Shown here piece by piece: positions 44,391 through 52,047 of a stretch of DNA of 64,000 bases. The stretch covers positions 62,001 to 126,000 of the forward strand of contig RXJC01000004.1 in NCBI GenBank assembly GCA_003963435.1, read 5' to 3'. The notes under the pieces are model-generated. The model did not search any database. It was not told where the DNA came from and saw only the letters and a list, made by a program, of their open reading frames with translations. A program made the position numbers and the translations under genes. The DNA comes from Bradyrhizobiaceae bacterium. Its GTDB lineage: Bacteria > Pseudomonadota > Alphaproteobacteria > Rhizobiales > Xanthobacteraceae. Numbering within the stretch: position 1 is the stretch's first letter; every line of letters starts with the position of its first letter.

Positions 44391-45011
44391 TTAACTCAAG
44401 GGCGTCATGACGACGGCCCGAAAGGACTGACGGTCGGTCATGTGTCGATACCACCGGTAGAGATTGGGCAATTCTGGACGATGAATGTCCAGCGCGTACC
44501 ACCTATGAACGGTGATCGCGGCTGGAATGTCCGCCATGGAAAAAGAATCGCCGACCAGAAAGCCGCGATCGGACAGACGGGAGTCCAGTATCTGCGCGGC
44601 AGCGAGCGAGAGGCTTTCGGCCCTCGCGATGACTGTCGCGTCGCGCTTTACGGCCGGCGTCCTGACGAGTTCGATGAACAATGGGCGCAGGGCAGGCCAA
44701 AAGACGGTGGCCTGCCAATCCATCCAACGTTCCGCGTCGAACCTGGTTCTGACGTCCGCTGGATAGAGGTCGCCGCGTCCGCTCTGTTGCGCGAGATAAC
44801 GCACTATGACATTCGATTCCCAAAGCTGAAAATCGCCATCCTCGATGGTGGGAACGAGACCGTTCGGGTTGAGAGCACGATATGTGGGCGTGTTGGTAAG
44901 CCCGAACTCGTGACCCGCATCGATCCGATCGTAGGGCAAGCCGAGTTCTCCGCAACACCAGAGTACTTTCTGGACGTTGATGGAATTCGCTCGCCCCCAA
45001 ATCTTGAGCAT
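44391..45011 (-). CDS. Glutathione S-transferase family protein
   Basis: A 206-residue GST starting MLKIWGRANSINVQKVLWCC, very like the GST at 30302. Glutathione-site motifs are NPNGLVPTIEDGD and WESNVIVRYLAQQSG; the helical domain includes FSMADIPAAITVHRWY. A perfect 13-bp palindrome lies 18 bases upstream of the start, probably its operator. Convergent with the hydratase gene. Confidence 0.92.
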   Translation of the reverse strand: MLKIWGRANSINVQKVLWCCGELGLPYDRIDAGHEFGLTNTPTYRALNPNGLVPTIEDGDFQLWESNVIVRYLAQQSGRGDLYPADVRTRFDAERWMDWQATVFWPALRPLFIELVRTPAVKRDATVIARAESLSLAAAQILDSRLSDRGFLVGDSFSMADIPAAITVHRWYALDIHRPELPNLYRWYRHMTDRQSFRAVVMTPLS

Positions 45012-45029
45012 CTCGGTTGATCCTTATCG

Positions 45030-45061
45030 GTCCACTTGTGGTACAATGACCACAAGTGGAC
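45030..45061. promoter_or_regulatory. Perfect 13-bp inverted repeat upstream of a GST gene
   Basis: GTCCACTTGTGGT and ACCACAAGTGGAC around ACAATG. It lies between the ABM gene stop (45082) and the GST start (45011). No T-run follows on either strand, so a repressor operator for the GST gene is more likely than a terminator. Confidence 0.6.
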
Positions 45062-45081
45062 TACTGCTGTTGATGTCGGAG

Positions 45082-45384
45082 CTAGGCGGGAAGTTTGTCC
45101 GCCAGCACGAGCGGTTGGCGAATCTCTGGAGCCGCGGCGAGCAGCTCAGAGGCGTTCGCCATGAGTGCGGCGGCGACGGCGCCGTTCAGGTGGGCGGTCC
45201 GTCCGGCTTCATCGTTGAATGTATCAAAGATCGCGAACGTCGCCTTGTCGAAACGCACGGCGAACCACGCGACGGTGCCGCTCTCGGCCAGGACGAGGCT
45301 GCGTGCATTCGCAAGAAACGTCGCGACCTCTTCTTCCTTGCCTGGCTTTGCTTTCAGCTCAACATAGATTGCGAAATGCGTCAT
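45082..45384 (-). CDS. Antibiotic biosynthesis monooxygenase (ABM)-domain protein
   Basis: A 100-residue dimeric alpha-beta barrel protein (MTHFAIYVELKAKPGKEEEV, VAWFAVRFDKATFAIFDTF) starting at ATG 45384 behind AAAAGGAG. ABM proteins include small cofactor-free oxygenases and quinol-handling enzymes. It follows the SDR gene by 67 bases on the same strand. Confidence 0.88.
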   Translation of the reverse strand: MTHFAIYVELKAKPGKEEEVATFLANARSLVLAESGTVAWFAVRFDKATFAIFDTFNDEAGRTAHLNGAVAAALMANASELLAAAPEIRQPLVLADKLPA

Positions 45385-45451
45385 GAATGGTCTCCTTTTA
45401 TGCGGCCTAGCGCCGAACCTCTACACCGAGCTGAGGGCGATCATTCCGTGG

Positions 45452-46258
45452 CTAGAGTGCCGAATGGTCGCGAACCGCTTCCACCAATGCAGCCTTGAGA
45501 TCGACAAAGCGCTTGTCGAGGGCTTCGGGGTCGTCGCGGTTCAAGGCGATCATTTTGGCGCGCGCCTCGCCTCCGCGGATGACTTCGAAGGCGTCCTTCT
45601 CCATCCCCTCGATAACAGCCGCAGCTACCGCGCTTGCCGGCTCACGGGTGAAGCCCAGCTCCGGCCCCGCACGTGAAGAGCGCATCATCGGCGTGTCAGT
45701 CGCGCCGGGATACACCGTCATGACATGTACACCCTCGCCTTTCAGTTCTCGGCGAAGCGACTCGCCGAACTTCGCCAGACCGCCCTTCACGCCGGCGTAG
45801 GTCGCATAGAACGGTGCCGCAACAAGCGCGATGCCCGACGTGACATTGACGACCAAGCCGTCCCTGGTCGCCCGCAGCGTCGGCAGGGCAGCGCGGGTCA
45901 GGAGAATGGGCGCGACGAGGTCGACCTCAATCATCGCCCTGATTTCGGACTCCGTCGTGTCTTCGAGCCTACCGGCCCTGACCCCGCCGGCATTGTTGAT
46001 GAGGATGTCGAGACCGCCAAGCTTCTCCAGCGCGAGTTTGAGCGACGTCTCCCGTCCTCGATCGGTGCTGACGTCCGCCGCGATGGCGTGGACCCTTCGT
46101 CCTGCATGGCTAAGCCGCTTGGCGGCTTCTTCAACGACATCTGCCCGGCGGCCAGTTATCGCGACTGTTGCGCCTTTTGCCAGCATCGCCTCGGCGATCG
46201 CCAGCCCGATGCCGCTGGAGCCGCCGGTGATGAGCGCTCGTTTTCCCTGAAGTTTCAT
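45452..46258 (-). CDS. Short-chain dehydrogenase/reductase
   Basis: A 268-residue classical SDR: cofactor loop ALITGGSSGIGLAIAE, LINNAGGV, catalytic Ser in NVTSGIALV and the Y-x3-K in YATYAGVKGG. The Arg-rich stretch after beta2 (ITGRRADVV) suggests NADP(H). It sits between a GST and an ABM gene in a five-gene run on the minus strand. Substrate unknown. Confidence 0.93.
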   Translation of the reverse strand: MKLQGKRALITGGSSGIGLAIAEAMLAKGATVAITGRRADVVEEAAKRLSHAGRRVHAIAADVSTDRGRETSLKLALEKLGGLDILINNAGGVRAGRLEDTTESEIRAMIEVDLVAPILLTRAALPTLRATRDGLVVNVTSGIALVAAPFYATYAGVKGGLAKFGESLRRELKGEGVHVMTVYPGATDTPMMRSSRAGPELGFTREPASAVAAAVIEGMEKDAFEVIRGGEARAKMIALNRDDPEALDKRFVDLKAALVEAVRDHSAL

Positions 46259-46302
46259 CTGACCTCACTGGTTCGATTACTTGAAGATGTTGGGTGCCGG
46301 CT

Positions 46303-47013
46303 TTATCGGGTAGCTACCTTCGGGTAGTTGGACGGGAAGAGCGAGCGGCGCGTCTCGTCATCGACCTCCTTTTTGAAGGTATGATCCTTTCCTACCGCAC
46401 GAGCTTTTGCCACGGCTGGCCGCACGTCGATCGCACGGTACCAACGATCGATATTGGGAAACGCCGCGAGAGGTCCACCCTCGCTCGGCAGCACGCGCGG
46501 GGCCCGCTCCAACCATCCCCAGGCGGAAATATCAGCGATCGTGAAGTCAGTGCCGACGATAAACTCACGATCTTTCAAATGGGCATCGAGCACCTCGTAG
46601 TGCCGCTCGACTTCCCGACGGTAGCGATTAATCGCGTAGGTCAGCTTTTCGGGGGCTGCGTGCTGAAAGTGCACAGCTTGCCCGGAGAACGGTCCGATAC
46701 CCGTTGCGATAAAAAGCAGCCAAGAAAGCAATTCCGGCTTGTCGGCCGGCGAACCCATCAGACGTCCGGTCTTCTCGCCGAGGTAAAGCAAGATCGCGGT
46801 GGAATCGAAGACCCTGGCTTCCTTCCCGCCCGGCCCCTCCGTGTCGACGATGGCAGGCACCTTGCCATTCGGATTGATAGCCCGAAACTCCGGGGTATGT
46901 TGCTCTCCCTTGCTCGTATCCACCGGAACCACTTGATAGGCCAAGCCGGTCTCTTCGAGCATCAACGCTACTTTCGCAGGATTGGGCGTGGGGTGGAAAT
47001 AGAATCGAATCAT
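46303..47013 (-). CDS. Glutathione S-transferase family protein (YfcG/Ure2p-like)
   Basis: A 236-residue GST: MIRFYFHPTPNPAKVALMLE, NPNGKVPAIVDTEGPGG and FDSTAILLYLGEKTGRLMG resemble the YfcG/Ure2p-like nu class, which often has disulfide reductase activity. The start overlaps the EamA stop as ATGA, so the transporter and GST are translationally coupled. The N-terminal PTPNP replaces the usual Ser/Thr-Asn-region pattern. Confidence 0.9.
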   Translation of the reverse strand: MIRFYFHPTPNPAKVALMLEETGLAYQVVPVDTSKGEQHTPEFRAINPNGKVPAIVDTEGPGGKEARVFDSTAILLYLGEKTGRLMGSPADKPELLSWLLFIATGIGPFSGQAVHFQHAAPEKLTYAINRYRREVERHYEVLDAHLKDREFIVGTDFTIADISAWGWLERAPRVLPSEGGPLAAFPNIDRWYRAIDVRPAVAKARAVGKDHTFKKEVDDETRRSLFPSNYPKVATR

Positions 47014-47966
47014 TGACTTTCTCCCTTTTTGTTGCCCTCATTGGACGAGGTGGCAGCGAGACCAACGCCCATCGCGATGACGAAAATGGCGGCTGCCGAT
47101 GGCCATGATGGCCATTCGCCGAGAACTGGTATTGCCAAGAGGGTCGTCGTGACAGGCACAAGTGCAATGATCACGGCAGCCGCGCGAGGTCCAAGCAGCA
47201 CGACGGCGCGGTTGAACGCAAAGAGCGCAACCACGCTCATCATGATGCCTTGGTATATCGACTGAAACACGAGTTCGCCTTCGGACGCGGATGTCAGGTT
47301 CGAAAGGCTCAGTCCGATATAAAGCGGCAGGTAGACGATGGCCGACCAGAAGCAGATGAGTGCCGCCGCCTGAAGGGATGTAACGCCGGCTCGCGGCAGC
47401 CGTAGTGTGTAAACCGCCCATAGGACAGCGGCAGCCACAAGAGCCCCGGCACCGCCGATATCCAAGCGGCCTTCTGCCTGGACATAGACGCAAACCAAGG
47501 CGAATAGCCCGGCGGCGATCAAGCCGTAGCCGCTCAGCTGGCGCCGGCTCGGCCTTTCGCCAAGAAATGCCCAGGCAACGAGCCCGGCAAATACCGGCAT
47601 AAGGGCCGGCGTCACAGTAGAAGTCATGGTGGCCGATGTGGCCTGCAAGCCAAGGGCAACCATCAGAATGAAGGGAGCGCCCCAAAGCAGAGCCAGGATG
47701 ATGCCGCCCGGCCAGGCCCGGACACGCAGACGCAGTGGTCCAACAAACAGCACCGGTGTTAGAAAAAGTGCCCCTTCGCCTAAACGAAGTGCCATAACGT
47801 CCCAGACGCGAAGATCCTGACGAAGGCCCACACGGGTGACGACGAACCACCCGGAGAGAACGACGACCGCCACAATTCCCCACATGACACCCTGAGTCAT
47901 CTGCCAGGGATTGGACACGGCCATAGTGGTCCGGGCCGGAAGGTTGTCGACTGTCGCCATGTTCAT
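47010..47966 (-). CDS. EamA-family (DMT) transporter
   Basis: A 318-residue inner-membrane protein with ten TM helices in two EamA repeats. The first repeat ends PALMPVFAGLVAWAFLGERP and the second GPRAAAVIIALVPVTTTLLAIPVLGEWPS, both hallmark EamA ends. It starts at ATG 47966; ATG 47960 is also possible. It likely exports a metabolite. First gene of the run EamA-GST-SDR-ABM-GST, behind a 9-bp palindrome. Confidence 0.9.
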   Translation of the reverse strand: MNMATVDNLPARTTMAVSNPWQMTQGVMWGIVAVVVLSGWFVVTRVGLRQDLRVWDVMALRLGEGALFLTPVLFVGPLRLRVRAWPGGIILALLWGAPFILMVALGLQATSATMTSTVTPALMPVFAGLVAWAFLGERPSRRQLSGYGLIAAGLFALVCVYVQAEGRLDIGGAGALVAAAVLWAVYTLRLPRAGVTSLQAAALICFWSAIVYLPLYIGLSLSNLTSASEGELVFQSIYQGIMMSVVALFAFNRAVVLLGPRAAAVIIALVPVTTTLLAIPVLGEWPSWPSAAAIFVIAMGVGLAATSSNEGNKKGESQ

Positions 47967-48009
47967 TCAATTAGCTATCGTTGCAGCCGACATCGAAAAA
48001 CCAGTTCAT

Positions 48010-48031
48010 TTTTAGATCATACGATCTAAAA
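48010..48031. promoter_or_regulatory. Perfect 9-bp inverted repeat upstream of the EamA operon
   Basis: TTTTAGATC-ATAC-GATCTAAAA lies 44 bases upstream of the EamA start, a typical repressor operator layout (TetR or MarR type). The gene to its right (48079) points the same way, so it ends the previous unit. Confidence 0.55.
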
Positions 48032-48078
48032 CGAATCAAGCCGGTTCGGCGACGGAAGGGTGACGGGCGACGATCACA

Positions 48079-48480
48079 TCAGGGCGACGAAGTCGCCGGA
48101 ACGCGATACAGGCGTCCGGTCCGGTCCAAATCCTCAACTGTCCAAGGAGCGCCGATGCCGCCGATCATCCAACGAAGAATCGACCAGAGATCACGATCCA
48201 GTAGATCCCCATCGATCGGCTCCAGGGCATCCACAACGGCATAAATTTCAAGACCCGTTGGAAAGGGGGCACCGCTTCTGCCGATAAAAATGAACGCGTA
48301 GACGCCTCCTGATGGAGTATGGACGAATCCGGGCTCGCTGAGTCCCTTTCGGTCCAGATCAAACGTCCGGACGAAAAAGTCGCGGAACTCCGGGTAGTGC
48401 GCGACGCGGTCCTCCGCCAACGCAAAGGAAAGCCGTTTTCCTTCAAGGTTCGGCATCTTGATGGGAGTAACTTCAGTCAT
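48079..48480 (-). CDS. Hypothetical protein, partner of the haloalkane dehalogenase gene
   Basis: A 133-residue protein that I do not recognise. Sequence features: GFVHTPSGGVYAFIFIGRSG and DLLDRDLWSILRWMIGGIGAPW; soluble, mixed alpha/beta, no signal peptide. The start overlaps the dehalogenase stop (ATGA), so the two are translationally coupled, suggesting a linked function. Confidence 0.75.
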   Translation of the reverse strand: MTEVTPIKMPNLEGKRLSFALAEDRVAHYPEFRDFFVRTFDLDRKGLSEPGFVHTPSGGVYAFIFIGRSGAPFPTGLEIYAVVDALEPIDGDLLDRDLWSILRWMIGGIGAPWTVEDLDRTGRLYRVPATSSP

Positions 48481-49448
48481 TGCTTGCCCCCGTTCGCGTC
48501 AAGCCGATCCAAAAAGGAGCCGATCAGCCGGGCGATCTCGGGAGCCGAATCTTCCTGTAGGAAATGTCTGCCCGTGACGAGATGGGGTCCCTCGGCGTGG
48601 GGCAGCAGCCGCTTGAAGCGGCTGGCGAACGTCGCCGCGTCGAAAACCTCATCCTCGCGTCCCCAGATGATAAGAGCAGGCAGCTTGGAGGAAGATAGTT
48701 CCTGCTCCAGCCATTTGAAACGCTCAAAGGCCCGCGCGTTCTCGTCAAGTGGAATCCAGCGTGGCCAAACCCAGGTCAGAAGTCGCGTAGCCGGATCCGG
48801 GAGAACGGTTTCATAGGCGGCCTGTGCTGTGTCAGCAAACCGCTCCCGATCGACCACAGAGAGATAGACGCCGCGGCCGGCGAGCGCACGATGATTTCCC
48901 AGGAGATAAGGGCCGATCAGCGGGGCATGCATCATCCTCCATGGAAAAATGCGGGTGTGAAACTCCGCCGGCGGCATGGGCCATGCCCAGGTGCTCATGA
49001 TCGTGAGCGCACGAACCCTAGCGGGATTGCTCATGGCGAATGATAGCCCCGTCGGTCCGCCCCAATCGTGGCAGACAAGGGTGATCCGCGTAAGGTCGAG
49101 CTGGCGCATGAGCGCCGTCAAATTGGCTGTGTGTCCATCGAGACAATGGGCTTGTTCACGAGTCGGCTTTTCTGACAGGCCAAATCCGATCATATCGGGC
49201 ACGATCACGCGTCGCCCCGCGCTGACAAGGGGCGCGATCATGTCGCGATAGAGGAACCCCCAGGTCGGATTGCCGTGGAGGAGGACCACGGGTTCCCCTT
49301 CCCCTTCATCTACGTAATGCATGCGCCAGCCATTGACGTTCGCGTAGCGCGGCGCATAGGGCCATCGATCACGCAAGGTCGCGGGGAGCACGCTGTCCGA
49401 TTGGATGGTCACTGTTCCCTCCACTGGCCCGACTGCTTGTTCTCTCAT
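48477..49448 (-). CDS. Haloalkane dehalogenase-like alpha/beta hydrolase
   Basis: The start is taken as ATG 49448 (MREQAVGPVEGTV); the longer track start adds 38 unlikely residues. The 323-residue hydrolase shows LLHGNPTWGFLYRDMI with the halide-binding Asn60 and Trp63, the nucleophile Asp128 in TLVCHDWGGPTG, an acid region ALIIWGREDEVF and a late His in VTGRHFLQED. This pattern fits haloalkane dehalogenases, with STWAWPMP after the nucleophile elbow suggesting the DmbC-like subfamily. They hydrolyse haloalkanes to alcohol plus halide. It could also be a related epoxide or dienelactone-type hydrolase. Confidence 0.83.
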   Translation of the reverse strand: MREQAVGPVEGTVTIQSDSVLPATLRDRWPYAPRYANVNGWRMHYVDEGEGEPVVLLHGNPTWGFLYRDMIAPLVSAGRRVIVPDMIGFGLSEKPTREQAHCLDGHTANLTALMRQLDLTRITLVCHDWGGPTGLSFAMSNPARVRALTIMSTWAWPMPPAEFHTRIFPWRMMHAPLIGPYLLGNHRALAGRGVYLSVVDRERFADTAQAAYETVLPDPATRLLTWVWPRWIPLDENARAFERFKWLEQELSSSKLPALIIWGREDEVFDAATFASRFKRLLPHAEGPHLVTGRHFLQEDSAPEIARLIGSFLDRLDANGGKQ

Positions 49449-49517
49449 CGGCGCCGATGCCGCCACGAATATAGATCGAACGCTCCATAACGAAAGCGAC
49501 GAATCGCCGTATTTGAG

Positions 49518-49538
49518 CATACCTGCTCCAGCGGTATG
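49518..49538. promoter_or_regulatory. Candidate TetR operator
   Basis: CATACC-N9-GGTATG, a 6-bp inverted repeat in the gap between the divergent dehalogenase (49448) and TetR (49636) genes. Short, but in the right place for an autoregulated TetR operator. Confidence 0.35.
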
Positions 49539-49635
49539 AGGGCTTTGGGGGCGCCCGTGCAATTGTCAGGCGACCAGTTTGAATGCTATGCAGCCATGTT
49601 GCGGCCGCTCAGGGTCGTAAGGGAGAGCTGCGATA

Positions 49636-50250
49636 ATGGCGAGGCCGCGCGAGTTCGACGAGGCTGCGGTGCTAGATGCTGCCATCGAGAGGTTTTGGCA
49701 CCGCGGTTATGAGGCGACGTCCGTGCGCGATCTGGCCGACGAAATGAATATCGCCGGCGCAAGCCTCTACAACGCTTTCGGCGATAAGCGATCATTATAT
49801 GTTCGGGCGTTGAATCGGTATCTAGACCAAAGCTTCCGCGAGCGAATACGTCGAATTGAGCCCAGCCTGCCGCCTCGCGAGGCTATCGTCGCGTTTCTGC
49901 AGGAAATCGTCAAAAGGTCTCTTGCCGACAAGAAGCGTCGCGGCTGCATGCTTGTGAACTCGGCCATCGAGAGCGCCCCGCACGATGCCGAGTTCTTCGA
50001 AGTCGTCGCCGTTTTCCTTGATGAGGTCGAGAGATTCTTCTTTCGATGCGTCAGTAATGGTCAGAAAGACGGGACCATCACGAAGGCGCTTTCGGCCGAA
50101 GACCTCTCCAAGTCACTGCTCGGCATTTTGCTTGGTATTCGTGTGTTGGCGCGCGTACGGCCAGAGCGAAAGCTGCTCGAGGGACTTTTACGGCCAGCAT
50201 TTTCTTTGTTGGACAACACACCATCCGCGAAACGTCGCAAGACGGCGTAG
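49636..50250 (+). CDS. TetR family transcription repressor
   Basis: A 204-residue TetR: MARPREFDEAAVLDAAIERF, HTH YEATSVRDLADEMNIAGASLYNAFGDKRSLYV, and a C-terminal domain with KKRRGCMLVNSAIE. It is a paralogue of the TetR at 32006 (shared RGC-x-L-x-NS pattern). Divergent from the haloalkane dehalogenase gene, so it probably represses that operon. Confidence 0.92.
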   Translation: MARPREFDEAAVLDAAIERFWHRGYEATSVRDLADEMNIAGASLYNAFGDKRSLYVRALNRYLDQSFRERIRRIEPSLPPREAIVAFLQEIVKRSLADKKRRGCMLVNSAIESAPHDAEFFEVVAVFLDEVERFFFRCVSNGQKDGTITKALSAEDLSKSLLGILLGIRVLARVRPERKLLEGLLRPAFSLLDNTPSAKRRKTA

Positions 50251-50278
50251 TCGATCCCTGCAGGTTAGTACCGATCTG

Positions 50279-51058
50279 CTAAGCGAGCAGGAACGTACGG
50301 AGGTTCGCTACGCCCATGCGGGAGTAAGCGCTGCTGCGGTGGGTGATGACGGTTGTCTCGGCAATGCCCAATTCCGCGGCGATTTGACGAGCAGACATTC
50401 CGGCCTTGACCCTTGCCGCGACTTGCAGCTCGCGGATGGTCATGCGTGGATACCGCACCCTCAGGTTCATTTGAATCTCGTCGATCGTAGCAATCCTAGG
50501 GCCGCAAACTGTCTCCTCAACACCACCCCGGAGGTCGAGGCTTGCCATCAATATCGGTAAAATGGCGCGAGTTCGATCGAGTTCGCGATCGGAAAAGCGG
50601 CCGTTGCGGCGGCTGCGATAGACACTGACGGAGATCGATCGCGTCGATCCGACGCACACGAGCGAAAGCCGATCGGCAATCCCGGTTCGACTATAACAGG
50701 CGCGTCGGTACTGGGACGAAGAGATCTCGCCCGCCGTTTGATAGGTGACGTAAGTGCCGGCGCGGCGACGCGTCGCCAAGTCGAAGTTAACGTCGTTGGC
50801 GAAATGCTCCATGTAGCCAATAGCAGCCTTGCGGGCGTTCTCCGCCGCTGTCGTGGTCGCCGTTCCGACAAGAGTCGGGTCACCGGCGCCTGAGTAAGTG
50901 AAGATCGATACGAAGTCCGCGCCGACGCATCTCCGGCAGAACTCCAGCATGGCTTCGACGAAACGGCCCGTGCTCGCCGCGCGGATCAACGTGACCATTC
51001 CTTCGACGTCCACGTCCACCGTCACCGCGCAATCCGTAACCATCCGAACCGTCGGCAT
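50279..51058 (-). CDS. LuxR-type HTH transcription regulator
   Basis: A 259-residue protein with a C-terminal GerE/LuxR HTH (RMTIRELQVAARVKAGMSAR, QIAAELGIAETTVITHRSSAY). The first 190 residues look GAF-like (FVEAMLEFCRRCVGADFVSIF, later ISVSVYRSRRNGRFSDREL) but lack recognisable acyl-homoserine-lactone pocket residues, so the signal is unknown. Divergent from the nitroreductase with a perfect 7-bp palindrome between the genes. Confidence 0.88.
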   Translation of the reverse strand: MPTVRMVTDCAVTVDVDVEGMVTLIRAASTGRFVEAMLEFCRRCVGADFVSIFTYSGAGDPTLVGTATTTAAENARKAAIGYMEHFANDVNFDLATRRRAGTYVTYQTAGEISSSQYRRACYSRTGIADRLSLVCVGSTRSISVSVYRSRRNGRFSDRELDRTRAILPILMASLDLRGGVEETVCGPRIATIDEIQMNLRVRYPRMTIRELQVAARVKAGMSARQIAAELGIAETTVITHRSSAYSRMGVANLRTFLLA

Positions 51059-51085
51059 CGATACCCTCCCCTACTGACCACGTCT

Positions 51086-51103
51086 CTCCTCAGGGCTGAG
51101 GAG
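51086..51103. promoter_or_regulatory. Perfect palindrome between the LuxR-type and nitroreductase genes
   Basis: CTCCTCA-GGGC-TGAGGAG, 18 bases, 28 bases from the regulator start and 66 from the nitroreductase start. Size and position fit a LuxR-type operator controlling both. Confidence 0.45.
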
Positions 51104-51168
51104 TGCCCTTCGCGGATTTGAGCGCTATATTGAAGCAATCGCGAGCAATAGTCGATACGGAGGCAGTG

Positions 51169-52032
51169 ATGTCGAAAGATGCACTTTTTCAAGATGTCAT
51201 CCGAAAGCGCCGCAGCGTGCGGAAGTTCGAACCCGGCCGCAGCGTCGATCGTGACGTACTGCAACGCATCGTCGATTGCGGCCGCTGGGCTCCATCTGGC
51301 GCTAACGTACAGTGTTGGGATTTCGTTGTTGTGGATGATCCTGCTGTGCGCGACAGAGTCATGGCCGTATTCTTGCGGCAGGCGCAGCGTCTGGTCGACC
51401 ACGCCAAAGGCTTCCCGGCCGTCAAGAAGACCTATTTGGCCAATACCATCGCAATCATCTTCGTCTTGGGCGATCCGCGCTGGAAGGCTTGCTTTCCCCA
51501 GGCTACCAGCGAGGAATGGGATGCCGAATATCGCGCGAACAATGAGGCGATCTTCCTTTGCTCGCTTGGAGCCGCCGTACAGAACATCCAACTCGGGGTG
51601 GCGGCAGAGGGCCTGACATCAGCCTGGCTGTCCGGCGGCGGCGAGGACGAGACCAACCGTGAACTCGCGGAGGTGTTGGGCTATCCGGTTTGGATGAAGG
51701 CCTACGGCACGATCCCCATTGGTTATCCCGCGGCCGATCAGAACCGGCGTTACCGGCGGCCTCTTGGTCAATTGCTGCATTGGAACGGCTATCAGCCGCA
51801 CCAATACCGCTTGCACGCGCAAGTCGACTTCTACGAGAGCACGCTTCGTCCCTTCGCCATGTATCGCGACGAAGAGACCATGACCAACTGGCCTGACCGC
51901 GACGAGATGCTTGGAGACTGGAAAGAGGCATTCACAGGTGACATCACCAACCCTGATCACATGTTGGAAGCAGAAGCCGACTTCTCAAAACCAAGGATCA
52001 TCGGCCAAGCAACAAAGCGCCGCAAGACCTGA
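51169..52032 (+). CDS. Nitroreductase family protein
   Basis: The start is ATG 51169 (MSKDALFQDVIRKRRSVRKF) behind ACGGAGG; 287 residues. Flavin-binding hallmarks are RKRRSVRKFEPGRSVDRDVL, GRWAPSGANVQCWDFVVVDD and the later GAAVQNIQLGVAAEGLTSAWLSGG. The C-terminal 80 residues (after the PIGYPAADQ core) extend beyond a minimal nitroreductase. These FMN enzymes reduce nitro groups, quinones or act in dehalogenation; the substrate is unknown. Confidence 0.9.
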   Translation: MSKDALFQDVIRKRRSVRKFEPGRSVDRDVLQRIVDCGRWAPSGANVQCWDFVVVDDPAVRDRVMAVFLRQAQRLVDHAKGFPAVKKTYLANTIAIIFVLGDPRWKACFPQATSEEWDAEYRANNEAIFLCSLGAAVQNIQLGVAAEGLTSAWLSGGGEDETNRELAEVLGYPVWMKAYGTIPIGYPAADQNRRYRRPLGQLLHWNGYQPHQYRLHAQVDFYESTLRPFAMYRDEETMTNWPDRDEMLGDWKEAFTGDITNPDHMLEAEADFSKPRIIGQATKRRKT

Positions 52033-52047
52033 AGCCTGGGGATCGAA

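Noticed and set aside
47038-47970. Minus-strand ORF of 310 aa overlapping EamA
   Set aside because: Out-of-frame shadow; the EamA frame shows the ten-TM pattern and both repeat signatures.
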